Part shown: in pieces, positions 1 through 8,134 of the stretch
Layout of the letters: every line of letters starts with the position of its first letter
Numbering within the stretch: position 1 is the first letter of the stretch
Source of the DNA: Paenibacillus sp. FSL R5-0341
Lineage (GTDB): Bacteria > Bacillota > Bacilli > Paenibacillales > Paenibacillaceae
Assembly: GCF_037975235.1 (NCBI RefSeq)
Contig: NZ_CP150241.1
Coordinates: 3,038,001 to 3,102,000, forward strand
DNA: 64,000 nt
Direction of reading: 5' to 3'
Translations under genes and position numbers: made by a program
Notes under the pieces: model-generated
Seen by the model: the letters and a program-made list of their open reading frames with translations, nothing else
The model's database searches: none
Told to the model about the DNA's origin: nothing

Positions 1-224
1 TTCCAGGTAATATCGATACCAAGGGCTTCTCCGACCGTCCGAAAGGGAACGTAAGTGACACCTTTGTCTATCCGGGGTACTGCATCAAACTTCAGGGGAA
101 CATCATCCAATTGAACGGTAATGGCTGGAGCAGCATAGGCTCCACCGATATTTGGGGTACTTCCAAGGATAGAGAGAGCAATTACAGTAACCGCAGCAAT
201 TTTTCCTGCTCGTTTAATGAACAT
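1..224 (-). CDS. Copper amine oxidase N-terminal (stalk) domain protein, partial
   Basis: Only the first 74 codons are in the window; the gene runs off the left edge. A Lys/Arg-containing N-terminus, a hydrophobic stretch (about residues 9-22) and an AYA-A site near residue 31 make a Sec signal peptide, so the product is exported. The mature start (ITVQLDDVPLKF, then VTYVPFRTVGEALGIDITW) matches the repeat of the copper amine oxidase N-terminal or stalk domain, common in cell-wall-associated Paenibacillus proteins. A TTGGAGGAAT ribosome site lies 5-7 bases before the ATG. The domain does not reveal the enzymatic or structural role; the rest of the protein is unseen. Confidence 0.8.
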   Translation of the reverse strand, partial: MFIKRAGKIAAVTVIALSILGSTPNIGGAYAAPAITVQLDDVPLKFDAVPRIDKGVTYVPFRTVGEALGIDITW

Positions 225-407
225 CGTATAATTCCTCCAACTTTCTACATAAGTAGTCGAATCATGTTTTGAACAAAATCTAGTAATCTAGCATATGTAG
301 CATAACAAAATTTTCATATCGTTCCAATATAAGAGTTGGATGTTTAGTCATACGGATGGCAGGAATCATAATATAATCTAATAAACATAGCGGAAGGAGT
401 GTGCTTT

Positions 408-776
408 TTGCCAAACTCTACGGGCTTTATTTACAATCCAACTTCGGGTGAGACCCAATCCACACAGCTGATAGTAACATGCATTAATGATTCCCTCAAT
501 TCACCTGCCAATGTTGAGCTGGAAGTTTTCAGGTGGGACACCACTCAAGCGGCGCGCATACCCATTGGTCATGATCTTTTTGAATTACTTCCCCAAGCAA
601 CGAGAAGCTTAATCTATCCACTGATTAATGCGGCTTTTTATGAAGTGCAAAGTGATTATTTCAGTGCCACAAGTACGGTCATTCATGTATACGGTGTTAA
701 TTCTACAGGCCAGATCATTCAGCGTGTGCTTCAATCGGAGATGACTTTGATTGACCGCTTCACAAATATCCCTTAA
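408..776 (+). CDS. Small protein of unknown function
   Basis: A 122-residue protein with a TTG start, chosen because GGAAGGAG ends 8 bases upstream. The GTG nine bases earlier overlaps that ribosome site. There is no signal peptide or membrane segment. The sequence is rich in Thr, Ser, Asn and hydrophobic beta-type stretches, suggesting a small beta-sandwich. It ends 18 bases before the sialidase-like gene, so the two are probably co-transcribed. I do not recognise the family. A CATAATATA element at 367-375 resembles a sigma-K -10 box, but I see no good -35 partner, so a link to sporulation is only a guess. Confidence 0.7.
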   Translation: MPNSTGFIYNPTSGETQSTQLIVTCINDSLNSPANVELEVFRWDTTQAARIPIGHDLFELLPQATRSLIYPLINAAFYEVQSDYFSATSTVIHVYGVNSTGQIIQRVLQSEMTLIDRFTNIP

Positions 777-794
777 ACGAAAAGAGGTGAGCAG

Positions 795-2027
795 ATGGTA
801 GTAGTGAATATTACTGGAGCTTTGGCAGGCAGTCAATTTGAACCCTCGATTGCGGTTAATACGTTGAACCCGAGTATCATGTGTGTAGTTGCTGTGGATA
901 CCAGTACAGGACCCACATTGACTGGCTTCTATAGGTCCATTGATGGAGGCAGTACCTGGTCGACCACTGTACTTCCTCAACCAGCTGGATATGCAGGGGC
1001 AGAAGCACCAACAATTGACTACACGTTTCCCAATACCTTCATCGTTACCGTTCACTTGTTTAACGGGATCAACGATGGAACCATTGCAAGTTATACCTCA
1101 TTTGATGATGGACTAACGTGGCAGCCACCAGTTATTGTACAGGCGGGTTTCGGTACCATTGTTCATAATGATGAACCGTACATAGCCGTTGATCGTTCCC
1201 CAGGAAGCCCATATCGAGGCAATGCATATGTCGGTTACACACCGCTTGCTACCGCTTCTTCCGCCATATTTACGCAAAGGTCACTCTCGCAAGGAATAAC
1301 CTGGGAACCACCTGACCGACAGTCGAATCCGCGAGGAATCCATGACCGGGCAGCGTTGGCTGTTGGATTCTCAGGTCAAGTCTACGCGGGATATATCATT
1401 ACGGGTCCTGCCAGTCCTTCCGCGCTATTGCGTATTTCGTATGATGGGGGGATTACCTATCAACCCCCTCTAGAGCGGCAGGCTACGTTCATCTCATCCG
1501 TTGTACCTGCACCTTCGCCCTTGCCTGTACCGAATTACGCTTTTCGAGTACAGACCAACTTAAGTTTGGGCGCGGATATATCGAATGGACCTAACAGTGG
1601 GACTGTGTATGGCGTTTGGAATGATGCACGTGCCGGATATACCGATATTTTATTCTGCGAATCTCCCGATGGCCTTCTTTGGTCAGATCCAGTCAGTATT
1701 ACAGGCGCACCTCCAGGCACGCAGAATTTCTTCCCGTCGATCAGCGTGTCACCTTTTGCGGGCACGATTCGAGTTATTTATTACACAAATCGAATTGACG
1801 GGTTCCTACTGGACGTCTTTGTTGCGGAATCTTTTAATGGGGGTGCCAGTTTCACCAACCGACGGATCACAACTACATCCTTTAATCCCAATGGCAACTC
1901 TCCGATGCCCACAGTACTGATTGGAGATTATATTACTGCGGCCACCGTCAGTCCGGATAATCTGGCAGCGGTGTGGATGGCTACAACGCCGCCCACGGGT
2001 AAGCTGGATGTTTATTTTGGAAACTAA
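795..2027 (+). CDS. BNR/Asp-box beta-propeller protein, sialidase-like fold
   Basis: A 410-residue protein with repeated Asp-box motifs of the S-x-D-G-G-x-T-W type: SIDGGSTW (about residue 48), SFDDGLTW, SLSQGITW, SYDGGITY, SPDGLLW and SFNGGASF. Such repeats mark the six-bladed propeller of sialidases and related glycan-binding proteins. I cannot identify the sialidase arginine triad with confidence, so enzymatic activity is unproven. There is no signal peptide. If it reaches the surface it may do so as a spore-coat or exosporium component, which is inference only. The GAGGTG ribosome site fits the ATG. It follows the 408-776 gene and ends before a strong hairpin shared with the convergent gene. 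Confidence 0.75.
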   Translation: MVVVNITGALAGSQFEPSIAVNTLNPSIMCVVAVDTSTGPTLTGFYRSIDGGSTWSTTVLPQPAGYAGAEAPTIDYTFPNTFIVTVHLFNGINDGTIASYTSFDDGLTWQPPVIVQAGFGTIVHNDEPYIAVDRSPGSPYRGNAYVGYTPLATASSAIFTQRSLSQGITWEPPDRQSNPRGIHDRAALAVGFSGQVYAGYIITGPASPSALLRISYDGGITYQPPLERQATFISSVVPAPSPLPVPNYAFRVQTNLSLGADISNGPNSGTVYGVWNDARAGYTDILFCESPDGLLWSDPVSITGAPPGTQNFFPSISVSPFAGTIRVIYYTNRIDGFLLDVFVAESFNGGASFTNRRITTTSFNPNGNSPMPTVLIGDYITAATVSPDNLAAVWMATTPPTGKLDVYFGN

Positions 2028-2043
2028 TTCAGTGTAAATGGAA

Positions 2044-2094
2044 CACCCCCATACTCTTAATCTTTATGGCAAACAGATTAAGAGTATGGGGGTG
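2044..2094. terminator. Perfect 20-bp inverted repeat between convergent genes
   Basis: Arms at 2044-2063 and 2075-2094 are exact reverse complements (CACCCCCATACTCTTAATCT on the left) around an 11-base loop. It sits between the ends of the sialidase-like gene and the opposite-strand gene at 2107, so it probably ends transcription in both directions. A long T tract is missing, unlike most terminators in this window. Confidence 0.7.
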
Positions 2095-2106
2095 GAGGTA
2101 TTCATG

Positions 2107-2532
2107 TTAATCCGAAACGACAAATCCATCGAAACTCTCAGGGCCTACCCGAACCGTTCCGAGCAAGTTGGTACTGATAAATGCGGAGTAGGTTAATTGT
2201 GGCACGATCGGAATGTTAAAGTCACTGGCAGAGAAGACAATCACTTCAGGGTTAAGCAGACCATTCAGACCATAGGTGTAGTTTCCGGAGTAAACGATCG
2301 GATCGGTTGCAACTGTGCCTCTTACAATAATAATCCTAACTTGAAATAGAGCAAGCGGTAATTGTACCGTTATGGTTCCTTTTAGGGAGACTCTCAGATT
2401 GGTTCCCGCTCCAGCCGTTTGCAGACCAATCTGGGCGAATAACTGAGGCGTGTTAATCACTGGAATCGGTATGGAAATGGAATTAAACAACGCAGCATTT
2501 TGCGATGATCGAGCATCCAGAAATTGGGTCAA
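2107..2532 (-). CDS. Small beta-rich protein of unknown function
   Basis: A 141-residue protein with a TTG start 8 bases after AGGAGG. It has no signal peptide or Cys residue; the sequence is almost wholly short hydrophobic beta-type segments with Asn, Thr and Gly turns, ending in VRVGPESFDGFVVSD. The composition recalls the C-terminal jelly-roll domains of Bacillales exosporium proteins, but I cannot assign it to that family. It lies 42 bases downstream of the histidine kinase gene on the same strand, with a small dyad between them, and converges on the sialidase-like gene. Confidence 0.65.
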   Translation of the reverse strand: MTQFLDARSSQNAALFNSISIPIPVINTPQLFAQIGLQTAGAGTNLRVSLKGTITVQLPLALFQVRIIIVRGTVATDPIVYSGNYTYGLNGLLNPEVIVFSASDFNIPIVPQLTYSAFISTNLLGTVRVGPESFDGFVVSD

Positions 2533-2544
2533 TGTATATACCTC

Positions 2545-2561
2545 CTATCTGTTTCAGATAG
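2545..2561 (-). promoter_or_regulatory. 17-bp dyad abutting a ribosome site
   Basis: CTATCTG-TTT-CAGATAG is a perfect 7-3-7 palindrome. On the minus strand its right arm runs into the AGGAGG of the 2107-2532 gene, so an RNA hairpin here would partly cover that ribosome site. It could be a translational switch, a weak terminator of the upstream kinase gene, or a protein-binding dyad. Confidence 0.4.
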
Positions 2562-2574
2562 AATAATATATTCA

Positions 2575-3810
2575 TCATTCAGAGATTTGCATGGACGTTG
2601 GTGCAGCACTGGAAATATTAAAGGCAAACCGACTGCCCAAGTCACTCGTCTCTTTAAGCCATACCACGCCACCCATCAATTCAGCGAGTTGTTTACAGAT
2701 GGACAGGCCTAGCCCCGCTCCTCCATATTTTCCTGAGTTACCATGAATCTGGGAGTACGATTTGAATAACAGATCCTGGCGATCCTGGGGGATGCCGATG
2801 CCCGTATCGATTATCTCGTAAGATGCATGGAGTGTACCTTCTGGATCAGCAGCTACCTGAGTAGAGATACATACTTCACCTTTCTCTGTGAATTTCAGCG
2901 CATTGCCAACGAGATTAATTAGAATCTGACGGACTTTATGACGATCACCTATAAGCACCAGATGATCATTTATATTGTATTCTGCGTATAATCGGATTCC
3001 TTTTTTTTGTGCTTCAGAGGAAAACAACTGTAGTACGTGATCAACTGTGTCAGTGACACTATAGGGATTGATTTCCAAAGAAATCGCACCCGCTTCCGCT
3101 TTAGAGTAGTCCAGAATTTGATCCATCATCGATAGAAGGCTGGCGCCACTTGACTCGATGACATTAACATATAACGATTGATCCTCATTTAGTCGGGTAG
3201 ACTGCAACAGATTGGCCATTGCAAGAACACCATTCATCGGCGTGCGGATTTCGTGACTAAGGACGGCAAGCAGATTTTTCTTCTCTTCAAGCACTCTTGC
3301 AGCCGTTTCTTCCGCATGTTTTAACTGTTGCAGCGTCGTTTCCATCTCAAGAAGACCCGTGAAAAATGAAGACAAGGAGAGAAGCAGATCCACGTCCTTT
3401 TGTTGATAGGAATAGAAATCCTGATCAAATGAGCAGAGGGAGCCGTAAATTTCTCCGTTTTCATTATGTATGGGTACACCGACAAATGAACAACCGCCTA
3501 CGAATTCGGTAGCGTCCATATGTCTGGTTAATGGATGAGTCAGATTATTATTTATCACCAATGGGCCCTGACTATGTTCGGTCACAAGCGCACAGTATGA
3601 CTCGGCGTTGTCAACGACTAGCCCCTCACCCAGAATTAGTTTGTCGCGATTATATACGTTCAGAACTTTGGTCGATAGGTGATCCAACTGGGCGATACAA
3701 AACGTATTTGCAGGAATTAACCTGCTCGCTGTATCCATAACATTAGCAGCCGAATCATATAATTTATGTGAGACAATGGACAGTACATCAATGAATTCTG
3801 TTTTCAACAT
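2575..3810 (-). CDS. Soluble GAF-domain sensor histidine kinase
   Basis: A 411-residue kinase. The ATG was chosen because AGGAGGAG lies about 10 bases upstream; longer readings start in sequence without a ribosome site. An N-terminal GAF sensor domain (about residues 20-165, including GVPIHNENGEIYGSLCSFD) is followed by a short coiled coil. Next comes a HisKA domain with the phosphoacceptor His near residue 186 (LSHEIRTPMNG), then a HATPase domain with the N box (NLVGNALKF), G1 box (DTGIGIP) and G2 box (GGAGLGLSICKQL). It has no membrane segment and no receiver domain, so it probably reads a cytoplasmic ligand. No response regulator is adjacent, which makes it an orphan kinase. Confidence 0.9.
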   Translation of the reverse strand: MLKTEFIDVLSIVSHKLYDSAANVMDTASRLIPANTFCIAQLDHLSTKVLNVYNRDKLILGEGLVVDNAESYCALVTEHSQGPLVINNNLTHPLTRHMDATEFVGGCSFVGVPIHNENGEIYGSLCSFDQDFYSYQQKDVDLLLSLSSFFTGLLEMETTLQQLKHAEETAARVLEEKKNLLAVLSHEIRTPMNGVLAMANLLQSTRLNEDQSLYVNVIESSGASLLSMMDQILDYSKAEAGAISLEINPYSVTDTVDHVLQLFSSEAQKKGIRLYAEYNINDHLVLIGDRHKVRQILINLVGNALKFTEKGEVCISTQVAADPEGTLHASYEIIDTGIGIPQDRQDLLFKSYSQIHGNSGKYGGAGLGLSICKQLAELMGGVVWLKETSDLGSRFAFNISSAAPTSMQISE

Positions 3811-3977
3811 CTTGATTTGACTCCTCCTGATTGTAGAAATTCGTTGTGCACTTGTATGTACCAGTATATATGAATTCATAGAATAGAGCATGCATGGTTT
3901 TGACAGTGAAAGACGAAAATGAGAAAATGTAATGCTGTGGAACATGTATGTATTAATAAAATGTTGGAGGCAGATCA

Positions 3978-4286
3978 ATGAATCAGCGTTTTCGAATTAC
4001 CCGATCCATGCAAGAAAGCAATGCGGAACAATCCATCTCCCTGGAAGAGTGTAAACTCTACTTCGCATCCAAACCCGATTTTACCTATTCAACGGTTCTT
4101 AACATTGTCGGAGCGGAGAGCACCATGTCCATTGATGGTGACTTTTTTATGTGGGACCTTGAAGGAGCACAAATAGCTTTTCGTTTGTACATGGGAGATC
4201 TATATGTAGCTATCTCTAACGAAGCTATTGTACCCAAAATGATTGAAATTGCAACAGATCTGCACGCAGATATCGTTGAAGGATAA
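3978..4286 (+). CDS. Small protein of unknown function
   Basis: A 102-residue acidic cytoplasmic protein with no signal peptide. The start is supported by TTGGAGGCAGATCA ahead of the ATG. It is transcribed divergently from the histidine kinase, with about 170 bases between the starts. I do not recognise the family. The alternation of short strands and helices (SIDGDFFMWDLEGAQIAFRL, then LYVAISNEAIVPKMIEIA) suggests a compact alpha/beta fold. Confidence 0.65.
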   Translation: MNQRFRITRSMQESNAEQSISLEECKLYFASKPDFTYSTVLNIVGAESTMSIDGDFFMWDLEGAQIAFRLYMGDLYVAISNEAIVPKMIEIATDLHADIVEG

Positions 4287-4371
4287 AAGAATTAGCGAAC
4301 TAGAGTTCAAATTTCAAACATGATAACGTAGTTTTCCTTGGATAATCCTGTAAAAATGAGGCTAAAGGTTC

Positions 4372-4414
4372 ATTTATATTCCATATGTCAGCTTGTAATA
4401 TATGGAATATAAAT
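4372..4414. repeat. 15-bp perfect inverted repeat upstream of the lipase
   Basis: ATTTATATTCCATAT (4372-4386) and its exact reverse complement (4400-4414) flank a 13-base spacer, and the lipase ribosome site follows about 8 bases later. It may be an operator or an mRNA 5' stem-loop controlling translation or stability. There is no U run after it, so it is not a typical terminator. Confidence 0.55.
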
Positions 4415-4437
4415 CATTTTACAGGAGAGTGAATGAA

Positions 4438-5043
4438 GTGAAAAAGACTAAATTAATACTTATGGTATTCATGAGTATGATCCTTACCTTATCGATACCT
4501 GGAATAGGCTCAAGTTCAAAGGCTTCTGCAGCTACAGCACGTACGCCCATTGTATTGGTACATGGATTAACCGGTTCAGATAGCAATTTTACAGCGATTG
4601 AGAGTTATTTGCGTAGCCAAGGGTGGACGAGAGAGGAAATATTCGCTATTGACCTCCCGAGCAAACAAGGAAACCAGCTGTTGAATTCCGCAGCAATCAG
4701 TCGATTCGTAGATGATGTACTACGGGAAACAGGTCACACGAAAGTCAATATTGTAGCGCATAGCATGGGCGGAGCCAATAGTCTGTATTACATACTTAAC
4801 CGTGGAGGCGCTTCTAAAGTGGATAAGTTGATAACCCTTGGCGGGGCTAATCGATTGACCACAACTACAGCTCCGAGTGGAATAAAGGTGACTTCAATCT
4901 ATTCCACCAGTGATACAATTGTTTCCCCGACACTTTCTCGTTTGAGCGGGGCCAACAACATTTCCGTTTCCCTCGTATCTCATATCGGTCTGCTGTTTAA
5001 TTCCCGGGTGAATGCCCTGATTAAAACGGCTTTAAATGAGTAG
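4438..5043 (+). CDS. lipA: Secreted triacylglycerol lipase, B. subtilis LipA/LipB type
   Basis: A 201-residue protein with a GTG start after CAGGAGAG. A KKTK N-terminus, hydrophobic core and ASA-A site near residue 34 form a signal peptide. The mature part is the minimal alpha/beta hydrolase of Bacillus lipase family I.4: oxyanion region VLVHGLTGS, nucleophile elbow AHSMGG (the A-x-S-x-G variant typical of these lipases), Asp in YSTSDTIV and His in VSHIGLL. The length fits the roughly 210-residue B. subtilis enzyme. It should hydrolyse lipid esters outside the cell. It is monocistronic, with a dyad ahead of it and a terminator behind it. Confidence 0.92.
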   Translation: MKKTKLILMVFMSMILTLSIPGIGSSSKASAATARTPIVLVHGLTGSDSNFTAIESYLRSQGWTREEIFAIDLPSKQGNQLLNSAAISRFVDDVLRETGHTKVNIVAHSMGGANSLYYILNRGGASKVDKLITLGGANRLTTTTAPSGIKVTSIYSTSDTIVSPTLSRLSGANNISVSLVSHIGLLFNSRVNALIKTALNE

Positions 5044-5091
5044 CCTCATTACAAAATGCATATTCTTCATAGATATAAAATGATGAACTTG

Positions 5092-5126
5092 AACACGACT
5101 GACCACTCAGGGCAGTCGTGTTTTCG
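5092..5126 (+). terminator. Terminator of the lipase gene
   Basis: AACACGACTG (5092-5101) pairs with CAGTCGTGTT (5113-5122), and TTTTC follows. Confidence 0.75.
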
Positions 5127-5145
5127 TATTGCGGAGTGAAACAAA

Positions 5146-5179
5146 GAAGAGGTCCCTGCTGGAGAGCAAGGACCTCTTC
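5146..5179. terminator. Terminator of the minus-strand reductase-like gene
   Basis: GAAGAGGTCC (5146-5155) pairs with GGACCTCTTC (5170-5179). Read on the minus strand it lies just after the stop of the 5188-6240 gene and is followed by TTTG. It can act in both directions. Confidence 0.65.
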
Positions 5180-5187
5180 TATTTATT

Positions 5188-6240
5188 TTAACGTCGTGTA
5201 GATGCGCTCGCTGCTTCATGTTCAACTACACGTTGCAGTAATTCCTTCAATGCCTTCATGGGACGGCCTTGGCGTTGGCCTTCAATTATTGAATTCCGCA
5301 AAGATTCCACATCTTGAGTGCGTACCTTCCCACCATGATGGAAACGATTGAAGGCTTGATAATCGAGAGGCAGCATATCCCGTTCCATGTTAAGTTGTAT
5401 TTTTGCCGTCATGCGTGCGCCCATCACAACACCCATCATTTTGCCGACAAGACCATGACTAGGCAAGGCTGCTATCTCACCTTGGGCACGGCAAGCGAGC
5501 TGCCAAAGTTCTGTATTGGCAATAACAGTCGAGAAGGGAGGCCAGCCCAAAATATCACAAGCAGCATATACAGGAAAACCGATACTGGAGTAAATATTGA
5601 ACATGGCCGGGCTTACTCGACCACAGCGCGAGACTTTAGATTGATTATACAGCGCGATAAATTGTTTAGCTGCTGCTTTGTTATTGGATTCTACCTGGAA
5701 ACCGACGTTGTTCGTCGGGTGTTTGTAACAGACAATGGCTTGAGCAACCTGTTTGGGATCGGTGGGCTCGTGGACAGGTAAATCAGCCGAGGATTGATGA
5801 CTCAGCGTACCCAGTATTCCTCTTAGTAACTGATCCTCTCGAATCTGCATCACCTCCAGATAATGTTCACGGATTCCACTCCCAAACCCGCACATAATGA
5901 CAGTGGTTGTGGAGTTCAGCACAACATTACCTATCTTGGACAGCAGTTCGATACCTTCTGGTGTGCGACTCGCATGACCATCCAAGGTGACAATAATATA
6001 TTGATATTGCTGACGCTTGATAGCTGCTACATCTTCAATGACATGATAGCCGCTAAAATCTTTGAGAGAAGCATCGTCATAACAATAGAGTTTCTGAGGA
6101 GCATGGAAAGCTTCTATTCGTCCCTTTCGCACTAGAAAAGTCAGATCAGCACTAGCTAAGCGAAGGTGGTAACCCACTGAAAATCCAACAGCTCCTGCGC
6201 CGACTATTAAAACTTTAGGTTGTTTTGAGATAGTTGTCAT
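5188..6240 (-). CDS. Ketopantoate reductase (ApbA/PanE)-family protein
   Basis: A 350-residue NAD(P)-dependent dehydrogenase of the 2-dehydropantoate reductase fold. A Rossmann nucleotide-binding motif (VLIVGAGAVGFSVGYHL, residues 10-26) is followed by YIIVTLDGHAS, and the helical C-terminal half carries the family's dimerisation region. GAGGAG precedes the ATG. It diverges from a TetR-family regulator with about 200 bases between them, so that regulator may control it. True PanE enzymes are nearer 300 residues. The divergent helical half argues for a paralogue acting on another 2-keto acid or polyketide-like substrate rather than pantothenate synthesis. Confidence 0.75.
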   Translation of the reverse strand: MTTISKQPKVLIVGAGAVGFSVGYHLRLASADLTFLVRKGRIEAFHAPQKLYCYDDASLKDFSGYHVIEDVAAIKRQQYQYIIVTLDGHASRTPEGIELLSKIGNVVLNSTTTVIMCGFGSGIREHYLEVMQIREDQLLRGILGTLSHQSSADLPVHEPTDPKQVAQAIVCYKHPTNNVGFQVESNNKAAAKQFIALYNQSKVSRCGRVSPAMFNIYSSIGFPVYAACDILGWPPFSTVIANTELWQLACRAQGEIAALPSHGLVGKMMGVVMGARMTAKIQLNMERDMLPLDYQAFNRFHHGGKVRTQDVESLRNSIIEGQRQGRPMKALKELLQRVVEHEAASASTRR

Positions 6241-6310
6241 ATGGATTGCTCCTCTTATATGGTTGAAATCGAATTATGCATTTGGATCCTTGTTATTAAA
6301 TGAACATGTG

Positions 6311-6339
6311 TTGATTTGATATCGCAATGTCAGTATAAT
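6311..6339 (+). promoter_or_regulatory. Sigma-A promoter for the tetR-araC pair
   Basis: TTGATT (6311-6316) and TATAAT (6334-6339) are separated by 17 bases, about 100 bases before the TetR start. Confidence 0.65.
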
Positions 6340-6354
6340 CTACTCATCTCTGCA

Positions 6355-6378
6355 ATCACAATCATCAATAGATGTGAT
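6355..6378. promoter_or_regulatory. Possible operator dyad ATCACA / TGTGAT
   Basis: ATCACA (6355-6360) and TGTGAT (6373-6378) form an inverted repeat with a 12-base spacer just downstream of the -10 box. It lies in the intergenic region divergent to the reductase-like gene, where the adjacent TetR protein could bind. Confidence 0.35.
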
Positions 6379-6443
6379 AGTGTTATGAATTCAACAGTTC
6401 GGCTTATGTTTGTTGAGAAGATGATAATAAGAGGGGTTAGCTC

Positions 6444-7025
6444 ATGGTTGGAATCAAAAATAATAGAAGAACTAAATATACGATGGAGCTTATTAAAGAG
6501 GTCTTTCTAGAGCTGTTAGAGAGCAAAAAATTACCTCAAATAACGGTAACTGAAATATGTAAGCAGGCGGATATCAATCGGGGGACGTTTTATTTGCACT
6601 ACAAAGATCCTTATGAATTGTTTGAAGCCTTGCAGATGGAATTTACGCAAGAAATCATGGAAACGTTAGGACAGGGGACAAGTCCCTGCACAACAGAGCA
6701 ATCGATGATTAATCTGCTGAACATCATTCAGGATAAGAAAACGATCTATCAAATCCTGATTTCGGAGAGTGGAGAAAATAACTTTTTATCACAAGTTCTA
6801 CTGGAAGACTTTCTGCTAAAAAATGGAGAAGACGCGGGCAGCCAGAAGACATTTACAATGGACTATACGCTCACTTACATGGTTCATGGTTCCTTAGGCA
6901 TCATCAATCAATGGCTGGAATCCAATAGCGAGGACAGCCCGCAAACGATTGCTCGTCTTATTTCTTCTTTGGGTCATCAGAATATGGCTAAAGGATATCG
7001 TAAGCATGAAGATACAATTGAATGA
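6444..7025 (+). CDS. TetR-family transcriptional regulator
   Basis: A 193-residue protein. The N-terminal TetR helix-turn-helix (residues 9-55) contains ITVTEICKQADINRGTFYLHY, a textbook recognition region; the rest is the ligand-sensing helical domain. An AGAGGGG site precedes the ATG. It is divergent from the ketopantoate-reductase-like gene and its 3' end overlaps the next gene (AraC) by 20 bases, so the two regulators are translated from one message. Autoregulation and repression of the divergent gene would be typical. The ligand is unknown. Confidence 0.85.
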   Translation: MVGIKNNRRTKYTMELIKEVFLELLESKKLPQITVTEICKQADINRGTFYLHYKDPYELFEALQMEFTQEIMETLGQGTSPCTTEQSMINLLNIIQDKKTIYQILISESGENNFLSQVLLEDFLLKNGEDAGSQKTFTMDYTLTYMVHGSLGIINQWLESNSEDSPQTIARLISSLGHQNMAKGYRKHEDTIE

Positions 7026-8004
7026 TCGAATTAAAGTTCATCCAGGCTTTTGGGCAGGATTACATCAATTAGGGATTGGTGCTGACGACGTAGCTCACAC
7101 TGCACAACTGCCTCTAGAGGTAATCAATCAACCTGTAGTGACCCAAGCTCAGTACTTTGCAATCTGGCAGGCCTATTCAGATCTCATTGGGGACACTGCC
7201 GAAGGCATCATCAAACTTGCAACTGGATATGAAATATCGAAGTATCCTCCGCCTGTTCTGGCGATGTACCATGCTCGTGATTATCGGGATGCGTTGAATC
7301 GAATGGTCCGTTACAAGCAAATGTGCCCTCCCGAGAGCTTGCAGATGAACGAAGCAGGGGAAGAATGTATCATTGAACTCGAATGGTTACATAAGGAGCA
7401 ACCAGGTCCGCCATTGCTGGTGGGTATTACCCTGGCATTCTTGATCGAACTTGGACGGAGGGGCACAGGACAGCCATTGACTGCAAAAAGGGTTGAATTC
7501 TCGCAACCAATGGGTGACGTAGCCATACTCGAAGCTTACTTCGGCTGTCGAGTCCATACCCATTCCAACTATAATCGGGTGACGCTAGGGCGGAAAGATC
7601 TGAGTCTTCCATTTCTTTCGTATAACGAGGAGTTACTGGAGATTCTGACCCCGGCACTGGAACGGTCGCTGGACGAACAGGAGAGCAGTCGATCCATTAT
7701 TGAAGTGGTCAAATGGATTATAAAACGCAGCCTCACTGGAAAGCGCCCTGACATTCAGACGGTCGCCAAAGAGCTTCGCATGAGTGATCGTACTTTGCAG
7801 CGGCGACTGACAGAGGAGAACACAAACTTCAAGCAATTATTAACCGAGGCCAGACGTGAGCAGGCCCGAGAGTACCTTGCAGATCCTTCGCTCGATATCA
7901 AAGAAGTGGCATTCCTGGTTGGATATGAAGACCAGAATTCGTTCTATCGTGCGTTCCGAAATTGGGAAGGGGATACACCTTCAAATTGGCGTGTCAGGCA
8001 TTAA
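7006..8004 (+). CDS. AraC-family regulator with arabinose-binding-like N-domain
   Basis: A 332-residue protein. The start at the ATG inside the tail of the TetR gene gives MKIQLNDRIKVHPGFW, the usual start of this group; longer readings run back into TetR coding sequence. The N-terminal two-thirds resembles the AraC-type arabinose-binding/dimerisation domain seen in OruR/ArgR-like regulators. The C-terminus (about 235-332) is a double helix-turn-helix, VAKELRMSDRTLQRRL then IKEVAFLVGYEDQNSFYRAF. Coupling to TetR and the SDR gene 130 bases downstream suggest control of that enzyme, though this is inference. Confidence 0.85.
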   Translation: MKIQLNDRIKVHPGFWAGLHQLGIGADDVAHTAQLPLEVINQPVVTQAQYFAIWQAYSDLIGDTAEGIIKLATGYEISKYPPPVLAMYHARDYRDALNRMVRYKQMCPPESLQMNEAGEECIIELEWLHKEQPGPPLLVGITLAFLIELGRRGTGQPLTAKRVEFSQPMGDVAILEAYFGCRVHTHSNYNRVTLGRKDLSLPFLSYNEELLEILTPALERSLDEQESSRSIIEVVKWIIKRSLTGKRPDIQTVAKELRMSDRTLQRRLTEENTNFKQLLTEARREQAREYLADPSLDIKEVAFLVGYEDQNSFYRAFRNWEGDTPSNWRVRH

Positions 8005-8056
8005 TACTGGCGCAAAGTGCTAGTTACTAGTCCCTTCAGACTGCGTAATATTATAC

Positions 8057-8108
8057 CTATCCGGTGCATGAAGCTGTTGGCAAGTTTCAAGAAGCACCTG
8101 CCGGATAG
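8057..8108. repeat. Inverted repeat in the leader of the SDR gene
   Basis: CTATCCGG (8057-8064) and CCGGATAG (8101-8108) are exact complements, and GGTGC / GCACC nests just inside. The dyad sits immediately ahead of the SDR ribosome site and could be an operator or an RNA stem. Confidence 0.45.
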
Positions 8109-8134
8109 TTGTAATCAAGAAGGAGAAATGCAGG

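Noticed and set aside
609-1055. Long antisense reading frame across the small protein and propeller genes
   Set aside because: It overlaps two well-supported genes, has no ribosome site and its translation has no protein-like features.
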